This document shows positions 10,491 to 22,274 of a DNA stretch of 64,000 nt, piece after piece (position 1 is the first letter of the stretch; every line of letters starts with the position of its first letter). Under the pieces are notes generated by a model. That model was not told where the DNA came from, made no database searches, and was given only the letters and a program-made list of their open reading frames with translations. The position numbers were made by a program, and so were the translations under genes. Origin of the DNA: Sclerotinia nivalis. Lineage: Eukaryota; Ascomycota; Leotiomycetes; Helotiales; Sclerotiniaceae. The stretch is taken from NCBI GenBank assembly GCA_029531795.1, contig JAPEIS010000003.1:1674001-1738000 (forward strand). The letters are read 5' to 3'.

Positions 10491-12301
10491 GTGGTCAATA
10501 ATGAGTTGAAGAAGTATTAATGGAACCTCGGATTATTAAAGCATCGCATGGAGTTTTGGAAGAACATGAGGGGTAATCAAAAAATCAAGGAATACCACAT
10601 TGCATTGCATAGGTTTTGGGGCTAGCAATATCTTTACGGGGAACTGGGCAATCAATGAGATAGATACTGATTTCTTGCAATGAGTATTAATTACATTATT
10701 GTGAGAAGGAATTAGACTCGCTATTGAATAGGTGCATATAAAGTTTCATTGGGTGGTATCACCATGTATGTCAAAATTTAGTAGCCTCTCAAATAGGGAG
10801 CCGAGTTGGGCTTAAGGTTGACTTGTGCGTATTCGTACAAAATATTTTGCACAATTCCTTTGTAGAAAATTTAAACTTTCATTCGTTCTTGATTATTTGG
10901 GATCTGGAAGGATCCAATTATCGATCTTCCCGCATTTTCATTGATAGCATGTGAGACTAAATAGGTTCCATTCTTTCATACAATGAATTTCCCCATCAGG
11001 CGATAATCACTGGCATCATTAGAACTGTAGCTCAAGGAATAGTGAAGTAATTGCGACCAGAGAGAGTATGCACAGTGCTACCTGGAATTTCTCTCTTTTT
11101 CACAAATATATATATATTTATAACCCGTCATTTTTCTTCATGTTAAATGCGTTGAGAAACGATAAACCATTTACAAATAGATCTAGGAAAGAGAAGAAAG
11201 AAAAGAAATAAAGCACCGTCAATAAGCCATCAACGCTAAGCCCCTCCTTCTTATTGATATCAGCGGAATAGTATTACGTGCTTTGGAACCCTTACCTAGT
11301 AAACCTTTCGTTGATCTTCAAAAGGTGGCCAGCAAATCATTGATGAACCTTCAACCCCACCAAGACTAGGTGATCGATCCATAACTCTGTACTCTGTGAG
11401 AAAGATACCTACCTGAGTATCTAGGTGATAAATAGTGAGAGGACTTTCATAACGTCAAGTAGGCCATGAAGAGTGACACCTACAGAATACCCTGGCCTAG
11501 GTAGTCACTAAAATAATACTGTCAACTGAACTCGAATCAACCTATCCATTCTAACCAACTTTCGGAATTTCATTCCTTTTTCCCCTCACATTATTATTCG
11601 TCACACCCATTTTTATCCTTTCATTCTACCACTTAACACCACCTAATTCTTGCATACTTCGCATATCTTATACACATACACCTACACCTACACCTGCACC
11701 TGCACCTGCACTTATACACAACTACCCCAATACAACCACCGACCAACCCACCAACCCACCAACCTCCTCGAAATCCTAACCAATTTTTCAATTTTCATCA
11801 ATTCTTATTAATTCATGTATCATTAACCTCAGTATCCTCAATTGATCATTCGGTATAATTACTGCTCTCATATCGATACTCTACAACCATTAATTCACTC
11901 TAATATTGAATCATTCAACCCAATTCCGTTGTCTTTGTCGCAACGGACACAGTTCATCATAATCATAGCTGCAACGATCCGCATCCTACGAAGCTTATTC
12001 TCAACTATCAACTATCAGCTTGCAACTCCTTCCCTTGCCCATAAAATCAAAGTTCAAGAGAATCGAAAAAGACTTCTAGATCGTTAAATCTATAACATAC
12101 CTTCCCTTCCGGGTAAATCCAACGAGACACAATCTATCTTGTTTTCCCCAATTAGGCTTGTCTATCAGGACTACTGGGGTAGCTTTACCTACCCAACTAC
12201 CTTTCATTATCCTCCTGCATTCGGCCTACACACCCGGCTCTGCTTTTTGCTGACTGTCGATCCATCACACTCGACAAGCAGCAATTTACCATTTTCATTC
12301 T
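10491..12301. other. intergenic and long leader of the PKA gene
   Basis: Nothing coding is supported. From about 11570 to 12300 the sequence is pyrimidine-rich with few G residues (including ACACCT/GCACCT repeats at 11669-11713), typical of a long fungal 5' leader. Several short ATG-initiated upstream frames are present (for example at 11816), but their use is unknown. Confidence 0.5.
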
Positions 12302-14062
12302 ATGCCGACACTCGGATTTTTGAAGAAGAAACGGACGAAGGAGTCTCCGGGTATAACCTCTCCAACATCTAGTCAAGCCACAAGTCCGATAACCCCCACA
12401 TCGTCAAGAGGCTTCCATAACTCAATAGCTTCCATATCTACCCAATCTACTCTACCCCAATCCCACGAGCACGAGGTTCTTCAAACTACAACCTCTCGCA
12501 CAACAGACCAGCCTGCTGCTGTGGGCAAAAAAGCCTCAATGACACAAGGGATAACCCAACAGCAGCAATCTGCGCAAATTCATTCCGATCAACATCAGCA
12601 TAGACAAAACTCCCCAAGTATTAGCAACTTGATTCATCCACCACAGCATGACGGCGCGAGCCAGTCATATCCAACCCCACCAACCTCCTCGCAAACTTCG
12701 CTACATCCTGTAGCTGGTAACACCAGCACACTCCAAATGGACGCCTCGCACCGACATTCCCAGCAATCACAACAGCAGCCACAGATTAGACAAACTAAGG
12801 GCAAATATTCATTGACCGACTTCGAAATCCAGCGCACATTAGGTACTGGAAGTTTTGGGCGAGTTCATTTGGTTCGATCGAAGCACAACCAACGATACTA
12901 TGCCGTAAAGGTACTGAAGAAGGCTCAGGTGCACAAGATGAAGCAGGTCGAACATACCAATGATGAGAGGAGAATGTTGCAAGAAGTCAAACACCCATTC
13001 CTTATCACTCTATGGGGCACATTCCAAGATTCGAAGAATTTATACATGGTTATGGATTTTGTAGAGGGAGGTGAGCTATTCTCTTTACTGAGAAAATCAC
13101 AAGTATGTTCAATGACACCAATTTCTTGATATATACTAATAATTCTTTTCAGAGATTCCCCAACCCAGTAGCCAAATTTTATGCCGCTGAAGTTACATTG
13201 GCCCTTGAATATCTCCATTCAAAACAGATCATCTATCGAGATCTAAAACCAGAGAATTTACTTCTTGACAGGCATGGACATCTTAAGATTACTGATTTTG
13301 GATTTGCCAAGAAGGTCCCAGATATCACATGGACATTGTGCGGGACCCCAGATTACTTAGCACCAGAAGTAGTCTCAAGTAAAGGTTATAATAAGTCTGT
13401 AGACTGGTAAGTTTTGCTACCTTCGTTCCCCTTGCTATCACTTCCTCTCCAGAGCGAAGCGAAAATGCTTTCACGACAGTGGCATAGCGGAGCTTCGTCA
13501 ATTACATCTTCCTCTCTTCATAGTTTCTCTTATGGGGGCAAGCCCCCAAACCCCGTCCTCGCTGCGCTCGATTGAAAACTTAGAAGGTTGTTTACTAACA
13601 TTTCAAATCAGGTGGTCGCTTGGGATATTGATTTTCGAAATGCTTTGTGGTTTCACACCATTTTGGGATGGTGGTTCACCTATGAAGATTTATGAGAATA
13701 TCCTTAAAGGGAGGGTCAAATATCCTCCCTACATTCATCCAGATGCACAAGATTTATTACAACGATTGATCACAGCAGATCTTACCAAGCGTCTTGGCAA
13801 CTTACATGGAGGTTCTGAGGACGTCAAAAATCACCAATGGTTTGCCGAAGTAACTTGGGAAAGGTTATCCAAGAAAGATATTGATGCACCTTATGTCCCT
13901 CCTGTCAAGGCCGGAGTTGGTGATGCTAGTCAGTTTGATAAATACCCCGAGGAAACGGAGATATATGGTCAAGGTGGGCCTGATGAGTAAGTAGAGTTCT
14001 TGAACTTCTTCAAATCTAGACTAATAATGATTAGATTTGGGCACCTATTTGTCGATTTTTAA
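12302..14062 (+). CDS. cAMP-dependent protein kinase catalytic subunit
   Basis: Exons 12302-13102, 13153-13406, 13612-13986 and 14035-14062 give 485 aa. Residues 1-165 are a low-complexity Ser/Thr/Gln extension common in fungal PKA. The AGC kinase core follows: Gly loop GTGSFG (181-186), AVK Lys203, catalytic YRDLKPEN (Asp297), DFG at 315-317, and the activation loop [13 protein letters not shown] with phosphorylatable Thr328. The last 28-nt exon supplies the AGC tail ending in FVDF. It is the effector kinase of the cAMP pathway, held inactive by the regulatory subunit until cAMP binds. In plant-pathogenic relatives it controls growth and infection. Intron 2 is 205 bp against 50 and 48 bp for its neighbours because it holds a GC-rich hairpin repeat. 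The fungal kinase is usually called PKA1 or cpkA; I leave the symbol empty because paralogues exist. Confidence 0.94.
13451..13574 (+). repeat. GC-rich hairpin repeat inside PKA intron 2
   Basis: Two GC-rich pieces sit in an otherwise AT-rich intron. Piece one (13451-13498) has GAGCGAAGCG and CAGTGGCATAGCGGAGC. Piece two (13534-13574) contains the perfect GGGGGC/GCCCCC hairpin (arms 13534-13539 and 13542-13547) followed by CCCCAAACCCC and CTCGCTGCGCTCG. Related motifs recur at 18641-18680 and 22161-22195. Confidence 0.7.
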
Positions 14063-14732
14063 ACAAAAGTTCATTCTCGGAGTTTCGGAGCTAGGCCACT
14101 TTACTTTTAAGAAGGCCATATTTCTTTTGTACTTTGCAGTTTAAACTATTCTTCTGCACATATATTACAGTACGGACAAGAAAACCTTCCGTCGCATCAT
14201 CTCTTTGATTCACAAGCATTGGATTGGAATATTAGGTGGTTTGCTCTGGCTTACAGCTCTTTGATGAATGGTGGCGGACGGTGTCGGTATGGTGGGTACG
14301 ATGGGAGGTGGGATTCCAGTCCCACTCATTTTTTTGGAACCGAGAACGTGAGGATATGGTCCCCCTTTGACGTGTGGGGAATGAATTGCTCGATATCAAT
14401 ATGGATTGTGATGATATGATGTTTACGCCCCATCGTACGGAATGGAATGCGGATGATGTGGTGTGGATGAATGGGACTCAATATTAGTTATGTGCCCAAG
14501 AGGAACTGAAGGTTAATGAAGCAAATGAAAAGAAAGGAAAGGAAGAATTATAAATCCGATTCTTAATAGTGAATAGGATAGAATATTCTTCTTGATATTT
14601 TGTGTATATGTTTGATGTGAAGGGGAGTGGTGAATAAATGTGATTAAGCGAAGTGGATTGAATGATAGAGCCGTTCAATGTTCGATCGAGGTTGAGTGGG
14701 ATAATAAGGGTTGAATATGCAAGATATTATTT

Positions 14733-14783
14733 GAAGAAGAAGAAGAAGAAGAAGAAGAAGAAGAAGAAGAAGAAGAAGAAGAG
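14733..14783 (+). repeat. (GAA)n microsatellite, about 17 units
   Basis: An uninterrupted GAA trinucleotide run lies downstream of PKA; it is likely length-polymorphic between strains. Confidence 0.95.
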
Positions 14784-15187
14784 AGTAGTTAGCTCTGGAT
14801 TGATTTGATTGGTTTCTTGATTGATTTCTTGAATGGTGATGTGGAAGTGGATGTAGATGATTTTTGTTTTAGTCGGTTGATGTATGGGGAGGAGTTGGTA
14901 ATTGAAGGTGCGGAGTGAGGAGCGAGAATTTAGAAGTAAAAAGTGAGAAGCGAGGAATATTAGTATGAACTGTTGATACTTCGGATATCTAGTAGGTAGG
15001 GAGATGGAGAGGTAGTGAGATATAGATGTAGATATATGGGATATAGAGGGAGCTATACTTAGAATGAGGGAGGGGAGGGATATATAAGAGCGAGCGCGGG
15101 GATTACAGATAGAGATTCTTAATTACTAATTCACCAATCTTCGATTACTTTTCTTTCTATTCTAGAAGACTTTAAATCGGACGGGCT

Positions 15188-15234
15188 GGGTATGTGTATG
15201 TGTATGTGTATGTGTATGTGTGTGTGTATATATG
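15188..15234 (+). repeat. (GTATGT)n / (GT)n microsatellite
   Basis: Four to five GTATGT units are followed by GTGTGTGT. Confidence 0.92.
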
Positions 15235-16483
15235 GGTCTGAATAAGTGTGAATAAGTGTTTGGTTTGTCTGGGTGCGGGGATGTGAAATGAGTGCGAGTT
15301 AAGGACAGAAAATGGAATAGAAGGGTGTGCACATGTATGTTTGGGGTTTGATACCGCAATTTGAAGTAGGACTTTAAAGAAGTCTGGAGGGAAGGGGAGG
15401 GTAGGATATGGGATTGGGTTTATTCTATGAGTAGGATTGTTGGGAGATATTATGATGTACGTGGAGGAGCTTCAGGGTGTCCAACAGTCCGGAGTGGCAG
15501 ACTAGATTTAAGCTTCAATGATCGAAATGGTTTGAATATTTTAATTATATTCAACATTCACAAAATCATGAATATTTAAATGTAATTCATTACTTTAATT
15601 GATTCGAATATCTTAAATAAATTCGGGAATCCAAAAGCTTCCCATTGCATTGTTGGACTGCAGTCCGGATTATTGGATACCCTGAGAAGCTTGGAGATTT
15701 GAAATTTGAAAGGCGGCCGAGGAACGAGAACGGTAACGGAAAGGGGTTTGGAGGTAGGAGTAAATGGGTGGGATGTTAGGTCCAAGAAAGAGAATATAGA
15801 TACCCTCTCCTCTCATCTTAGCATTGAGAAAGTATCCATTAACTTGATCCACAACGATTCAGGACAGTATGCGAGTAAGTATTTTTCTCCTGCTCGACTC
15901 GAAGTGTTTAGACAGGTTGATTTTTAGAAAAAGAAAAAAAAAAGAGGGGATTACATGATATAGGGATGAATAGGGATAGGGATAGGATCAACAAATCTAT
16001 TTACGTTTAGATGGAGAAGCTAGTACTGGGTGGTATGGTAAGCGAGAGAAGTAGGTTGATATTTAAATGTTAATGAATACTAACTCGTCCAAAAATGGAG
16101 GGAGATGTAAGCCACCTATTATTGTATATACATTGCTGATACCTAGATATACATAAACTAGACCATCTTATCCGGAATTCGATTGCCTGTATACAGAGAT
16201 GAAGTTGAGTAGAAAGTCCATAGTTTGAAGTAAAGGTTGGATTACTTTTCTATTTAATTTAATGGGAGTTTATACTGAGATGAGGAAGTCAAGTGAGGTA
16301 TTTAAGATCTCCCAATTTATTATTACCAGGAAAGAACCGAGGGCTATCATGAAGACCTATCAAGTCTCATGACTTCACTGATGAAAAGATAAAGGATCTT
16401 GGATATATTCGACAGCTACTGTACAGGAACTCGAATAGACTCCTTCTCACTGACTTGCAATTGTCCTCGCCTCATTACGGGTT

Positions 16484-16547
16484 CCATCTCCATCTCCATC
16501 TCCATCTCCATCTCCATCTCCATCTCCATCTCCATCTCCATCTCCAT
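16484..16547 (+). repeat. (CCATCT)n hexanucleotide repeat
   Basis: About ten perfect CCATCT units. It is in non-coding sequence; no coding frame is supported around it. Confidence 0.95.
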
Positions 16548-18640
16548 AAGCTTCTAAACTCTACAAGCTAATTAATCACTAACTTTGCTCCAACAAGCTA
16601 CAATATGGATATGATATAATACAGAGCAATCATCTATAACTTTAGTAATCCTTACCTTACCTCAACCTACCACAACTCTATTGGATCATAATAATCTACA
16701 ATCTATCTATTCCCGAATACTCTTTTACAATAGCCTAACTTGAGCTATTTCCGACTAGCTAACGAGTGGAATATCCCCTCTTCTCCTAGGCCCAAGGGGA
16801 AACTACTATATCCTATCGATTTTTCATTTATCCTCTCCTCCACTCTCCTTCAAAAAAAATCGTATTTATCTTCATTCTCCTGATGAGAGGACATGATAAA
16901 AATCCTATGAGTCGTTTCTGAAAAGAAGGAAGTCCAACATGATCTCAATAAATTTGATATTATAGCATGAAATATCATTCTCCTCTCCTCTCCCTTGCTC
17001 TCCTAATCAACTTTTATATTTATATATCCTCCTATCTCCTGGCAGATTCTCATTTATCCTCTCCTCTCGTTTAGGGCAATGAATTTCTCCTTCTCATTTA
17101 GTCCAGGAGTGGAGAAGAGAGGGAAGTGCTTTTAAAATGCTGCGAGACGTACTAGACACAGCAAGATATCTCGCGAACTCCCACTTTGGGTCAGGGTCAA
17201 CGATTCAGCTTCGAAAAGTCATTGCCCTCTCCAGCGTATGCATAACTTAGGCAACCGGCGGTTAGCATATCAACAGTATTACTAGTAATCTATTTCATAA
17301 TTCACTACTCTCGTAATGGCTCTTATTTGATATAGATACTCGTATATAGATATCATTCATAATTCTCGATTATTGGAACGATACGCGAAGGATGTTTCAT
17401 CATTTGATGATGAATATTCCACTTGTGAATATTATATCAAGTAGAAGATCTTTAACATATAATAAAAACCACAAGTCTGGTTACAACCTACAATAGGTCG
17501 ATACTTTCGTCTTATCTTGCAGTAAGACGATGGGTAATAATCAAATCGTGCCTAGACCCAGAACTACAGGATATACACTATATGAAAGAGGATGAAGGAT
17601 CGGATTTCCCTCTCATTCCTATTACTGAATGTGCAAAATCTAATGGGATATTGAAGTATCGATGCAGCTAATATCAAAAAATCAGAAGGGGAGGAAGACT
17701 GAACACTTGAGGCTGTGTGGATATTATGACTATATATAAAGCGGTGTATGTATCCCCCCAAGTTCCTCTTCCTTATAACAAGAAAATCGATAACCGAATG
17801 AACCCCTTTTCCCTTCTCACTTTCGGGCAACTCAAAAGTATAACAAGCGCCATGGGAGTACTTAATGATATTTGCAGTGGTATGAATGACTTCCCACATC
17901 TTCACGTATGAATTTCACTATAGCATTTAATTTATATCCATCATATCTTCCTTTCTCATTCTTCCTCGCTTCACCGCACCTCACAATATCACCCCTCTCG
18001 TTTCACCCCCTCTCAAAACAAAAACAACTTTTTCTTTCTGGAAAGAAATCTACGAATAATCACTTCAATACCTAACCAAAAGACCAAAATAAAATACCAA
18101 GCTATCCCTATTAACCATTAACTATGAACTATCATCCATATACTTTCCTAACTAGCATACTTATTATATAAATAACTCTTTATATTCCTTTATACCCCTT
18201 TCCTACTCTTTGTACCCCTTCTCATCCCTTCTTTGCCCATCTATCTCCATCTCCATATCTATATCACACAACCTAACAAGACTCCTTCGAATCTCCTATA
18301 ATATATTTCATTATACTTAGTCACTCCATAGCACTCCTCACTCACTCACATCAAAAGACCTTGATACTTTAACCTCCACTGCACTAACCACACCCACTAC
18401 ACTACAACTCAACCCATCAACCCAACACCAACCAACTTAACACCTGCACAAACACCCCGCGTCAGCAACCCAAAGCAGTACTCTATATTCCCATTCCCAC
18501 AACACAAGAAAGACTGTCCAGTATCCATTAGCTATTATCTATTTACTACCCACCATCTACCATCTACCATCTAATAAACAAATTACCCATCACCCATCAC
18601 AAATCAACTTCGATATAACAGAACCCAATTTTCATCCTCT

Positions 18641-18680
18641 TCGAGCGCAGCGAGCTAAGGGAGTTTGGGGGTTTAGCTCT
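18641..18680 (+). repeat. GC-rich element related to the PKA-intron repeat
   Basis: TCGAGCGCAGCGAG followed a few bases later by GAGTTTGGGGG is the reverse complement, with small changes, of the right-hand half of the element in PKA intron 2 (CCCCAAACCCC ... CTCGCTGCGCTCGA). Confidence 0.65.
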
Positions 18681-19326
18681 ATGATGTACTTACTTATGAC
18701 ATTATGATATTGTGATGAGAATATATGATATGAATGATATGAGGAAATAGTAGGTAGAGAGTTAAGATGACATCGTATAATATGATGATGGGGGGATATT
18801 GAGTGTCACTTTTCTACCTACTCGTAGTTGAGATGATCCCGATCGATATTGATATTAAATAAATGAATTGGAAGAATTTGGAAGCAAGATGCTGAAAGGC
18901 TCTTAATTAGTATTGCATACATATATAAGAGTTGGTTGAACAATAATGGAGATTATAGAAGTATCACATGTATCCAATACGATGAATTCAGTTGTACTCT
19001 AGTAATGGAAGTTACAGATCAATACTCAAGTATCAAATATCAATATCACAAAGCAAGAAAGATAATATGTATATCTTCATGTAATGGTATTAATTATCAA
19101 TGCAATGCAATACAATGCATGCAACTAAGTACAACGCGCCCATTTGCAACCCAATCAATCCCATTCATTCCTAACCATCATTACGATCATCTGTTCAACT
19201 TTCCGATCCATCATCATCTTAGCAGTAGTAGTATTTCTTTCCACCCCGAATGATGAATTCCCATTTAAATAAGCTACTTGCGATTGTATTTGTATGATAA
19301 AGAAAATCTTCCAATCAATCAATCGT

Positions 19327-19905
19327 TTACAAGGCAGCAGCAAAAATAGCGGCACCACCAAAGAGAGCAGCAGCTCCCATAGCACCAGTTTGAATAGCGG
19401 CACCACCAGTAGAAGTAGAAGTGACCGTCGAACCAGCCGAGTTGGTAGTAGTTACGACCGAACCACCAGTAGAAGCAGCACTGCTAGCCGAAGAAGACAA
19501 CGAGGAAGTTCTCGAGCTCAAGCTCGAAGCAAGAGAGCTTGAAACGGAAGAGAGAGATGAAGAAGCAGAAGCGGCAGAAGAACCGGTGAGAGTAGCGGCG
19601 GAAGACTCGCGGGATGAGAGAGATGATTCAGCAGAGGCTTGGGCGGAGCTGATGGAAGATTCGGCTGAGGATACGGCGGATGAGAGACTTGAGGCCGAGG
19701 AAGAGGCGGATGAAGTGGCGGAGCCGATAACACTGCCTGCTTCAGATGAGGCGGCCGAGAGGATAGAGCTGACTGAGGATCCTTGACCCTAGAGTATGAT
19801 GTTAGTATTTTGTATTGATGAAGTGGATTTATATTTAAAAAGGTGAAGAAAACATACCATAACAGCACCGGCCAAAGCCAAAACGATAATGTTCTTGAAT
19901 TGCAT
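19327..19905 (-). CDS. small Ser/Ala-rich GPI-anchored cell-surface protein
   Basis: Exons 19905-19858 and 19788-19327 give 169 aa. Exon 1 encodes MQFKNIIVLALAGAVM, a signal peptide. The mature part is almost entirely Ser, Ala, Thr and Gly, a substrate for dense O-mannosylation. It ends with a hydrophobic stretch (GAAALFGGAAIFAAAL) after a Gly/Ala-rich site, as in GPI-anchor signals. Proteins of this type are cell-wall or plasma-membrane mannoproteins, often abundant and fast-evolving; no enzymatic domain is visible. The 69-bp intron separates signal peptide and body. The opposite strand has a long Glu-rich open frame, which is the expected shadow of Ser/Ala codons. Confidence 0.82.
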
Positions 19906-20438
19906 ATTTGCGGTTGAGTTGAGTTGATGATTTAATAACTTAAAGTAGAGTAATAGTATTGAAATTGAAGAAGACGATGAAGACGATGAAGACTTTTGGG
20001 TATCAAATGTAGAAGTAGACGTTGAAGTTGAAGTTGAAGTTGAAAGTGTAAGTTATTGTTGTAATGTAAAGTAAATAAATAGAGAAGAAAAGATTCATGA
20101 AACAAACCGGAAGTCAATTCTTATATAGCCGTCCAGGACAACAAACAAACAACCTTTCTTCCATGTACTACCAAACAGGTAAGTATGATGTACTACTGGG
20201 TTACTAGCGGCATCATCAACTTCCAAGTTAAGCGGCTTATTATGACCCACCCACTTTTTAGGATCCATCTTTCCTTTCCTTTCCTTTCCTTGCTTTTGAT
20301 TGATTGGTTTGTTCCATGGCAGATTTTACTTATGGAGTAGGTACGCAGTATTTTAACTCACGTCATATCATGTCTGGGCCGTGGCACTGGTATCCTGGTA
20401 TTAAGCTAAATCTCCTAGTTTTCTCCAAGTTTTTTGGT

Positions 20439-20476
<38 letters not shown>

Positions 20477-20477
20477 T
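20439..20477 (+). repeat. (GGCTCA)n hexanucleotide repeat
   Basis: Six perfect GGCTCA units in non-coding DNA. Confidence 0.93.
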
Positions 20478-22160
20478 ACGATTTGATCGAATGAGCGTTG
20501 GAGATCGGAAGGCTGGTCTAATGACCACTTGGAAGTTAAAACACCATCCTCCGTACGTACGAAGGATTACATTCACGTGCTATGATAACATTACGGTTTC
20601 CGATAGACAAGCAAGAAGTGAGGTGAAGTGAAGTGAAGCGAATCACTGAGACAACGCGCCTTGATTCAATTCTGATATCACATCATATCATACGGAAATA
20701 GACGAAAAGTAAGATGACATAATACTCCAGCATTCCGAAATCTCAAAACCCGATGTCCACGATGATCGGGAAAAATAATTTGCCATGGGATGATTTATCG
20801 ATTTAACCTTAGCAGAATCCTAGTAAATAAATATATTAAATGTATGTAGTGGCACTGTGGAACGATGTACGAGGATAAGGATAGGATAGTAAACCGGGAA
20901 TGCACGTTGGTTAATTGGGGATTGGAGCATAAAGTTGTTTTTCATAAAGATGTATATATTAACTTTGGGAGTAGAATAGAGAGTTAAGAAAGAATAGCTG
21001 AAATATCTTATCTTATCCAAACTGCAACCCTTCATAAGAGAACAACACAGCTCCGTACATAAACAAATAACATCCTCATCCTCATCATATTTATGTAATG
21101 AAAAATCCCCAACGCACATCCATTCTTGGCATATGCCATTCCATCAAATCAGCTTATCCTCTCATGCCGATTCCGAGTTTTAGAAAAGCAAACCAATACA
21201 ATTGTATTTGAATTAACCGGAGAAAAGAGAATATGTATTGTATTGTATTCTGATGGGTGGGTGTTCGATGGTTAGGTGTGGAAACAATCTAAATCTTTTC
21301 CTCTTGCAACTTTCAACCTTCAACTTTCAACTTTTGATGAAATTGAAATAAATACCTATCACCACCACAATCAACAATCATAATCAACAAAGATGAAGTG
21401 CAGTGAAGTCAACACACAAGCCCAAGAAAAGAATCCAATCGCTCAAACCACAATCCATCCCATCCCAATCCATCCATCCATCCCCGCACTTGGCACCCCC
21501 TAGATCCACTCACCATAGCGTCATCGAATCTTGGTACCTTTTCATTAATTGCACATAAGATTACCTACCTAGTAATATAATGATCAGCTCTAGGATCCAA
21601 GGGGAAAAGGAAAAATATCAAGTTTTTTAATATCAAGTTTTTATTTTTTCCCGGATATCCAGATCGAGCATTCTATGAATCGGGAGTATATTTCCGAGAG
21701 CCGTGTTTTCCCTTCTTTTCCAGTCATTCATTAAGTAACCTCAGCAGCCATTCCATTAGCCAGCCGTAAAATCAAAATCAAAATCAAAATGTCAAAGGGT
21801 GAGGAAATAATTAATTGCCACCTGATTTTTTACGAAGGCTGGAGGATTGTTGGATGAGGTTTTTGATTATTGGCTGTTTGGCTATGGGTATATAGAATTA
21901 TCTCCCTAGCCAGGTCGATGAAAAATAAAAGTGGCTGGTGCAAGATATTTCTCTCAGGTACGGGTACCAACCAAACAAACCAAGAGAAGCAGGATAGAAA
22001 ACTTGGATTATGAAATTTAGGAGGGTTTCACCGCCACCTTGCTATGTGGCTCTCAGGCCTTTACAGCCTTCAAATTTATTTTCGAATATTTCGAATATTT
22101 CGAAGATGATCGAGAACTTCTGACAGCTGTAGTGAAATTATCAGCAAAATAGTCTGCCTC

Positions 22161-22195
22161 CACGGCAGTGGCTCCCGGAGGGCCAGCGGAGCGTC
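22161..22195 (+). repeat. GC-rich element related to the PKA-intron repeat (left half)
   Basis: CACGGCAGTGGCTCCCGG and CCAGCGGAGCGTC match the spacing and words of piece one in PKA intron 2 (CACGACAGTGGCATAGCGGAGC). Confidence 0.5.
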
Positions 22196-22274
22196 ATATT
22201 CAAATCAAATCAAATCAAATCATTTGGATAATCCAAATCTTTGCCTAGAGTACTTCAAGGTAAATAATCTTCAT

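Larger units (their letters stand above)
14063..19326. other. 5.3-kb gene-free region
   Basis: I find no frame with both a plausible start and protein-like content on either strand, and no tRNA. It is dense in simple repeats (listed separately) and has long T/C-rich stretches at 16950-18600. It separates the PKA 3' end from a small GPI-type gene that converges on it. Confidence 0.5.
19906..22274. other. intergenic
   Basis: This is the upstream region of the GPI-type gene, with GAAGTT repeats at 20015-20045 and GGCTCA repeats at 20439-20477. Further right is AT-rich DNA with runs such as AATCAAAATC (21770-21790), AATCAAATC (22199-22222) and TTCGAATATT (22081-22105). No gene is supported. Confidence 0.5.

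Noticed and set aside
16484..16547. Regular repeat considered as a CRISPR-like array
   Set aside because: It is a plain CCATCT microsatellite without spacers, and the genome is eukaryotic.
19421..19786. Glu-rich open frame opposite the GPI-type gene
   Set aside because: It is the complement of Ser/Ala codons, with no start context or domain.
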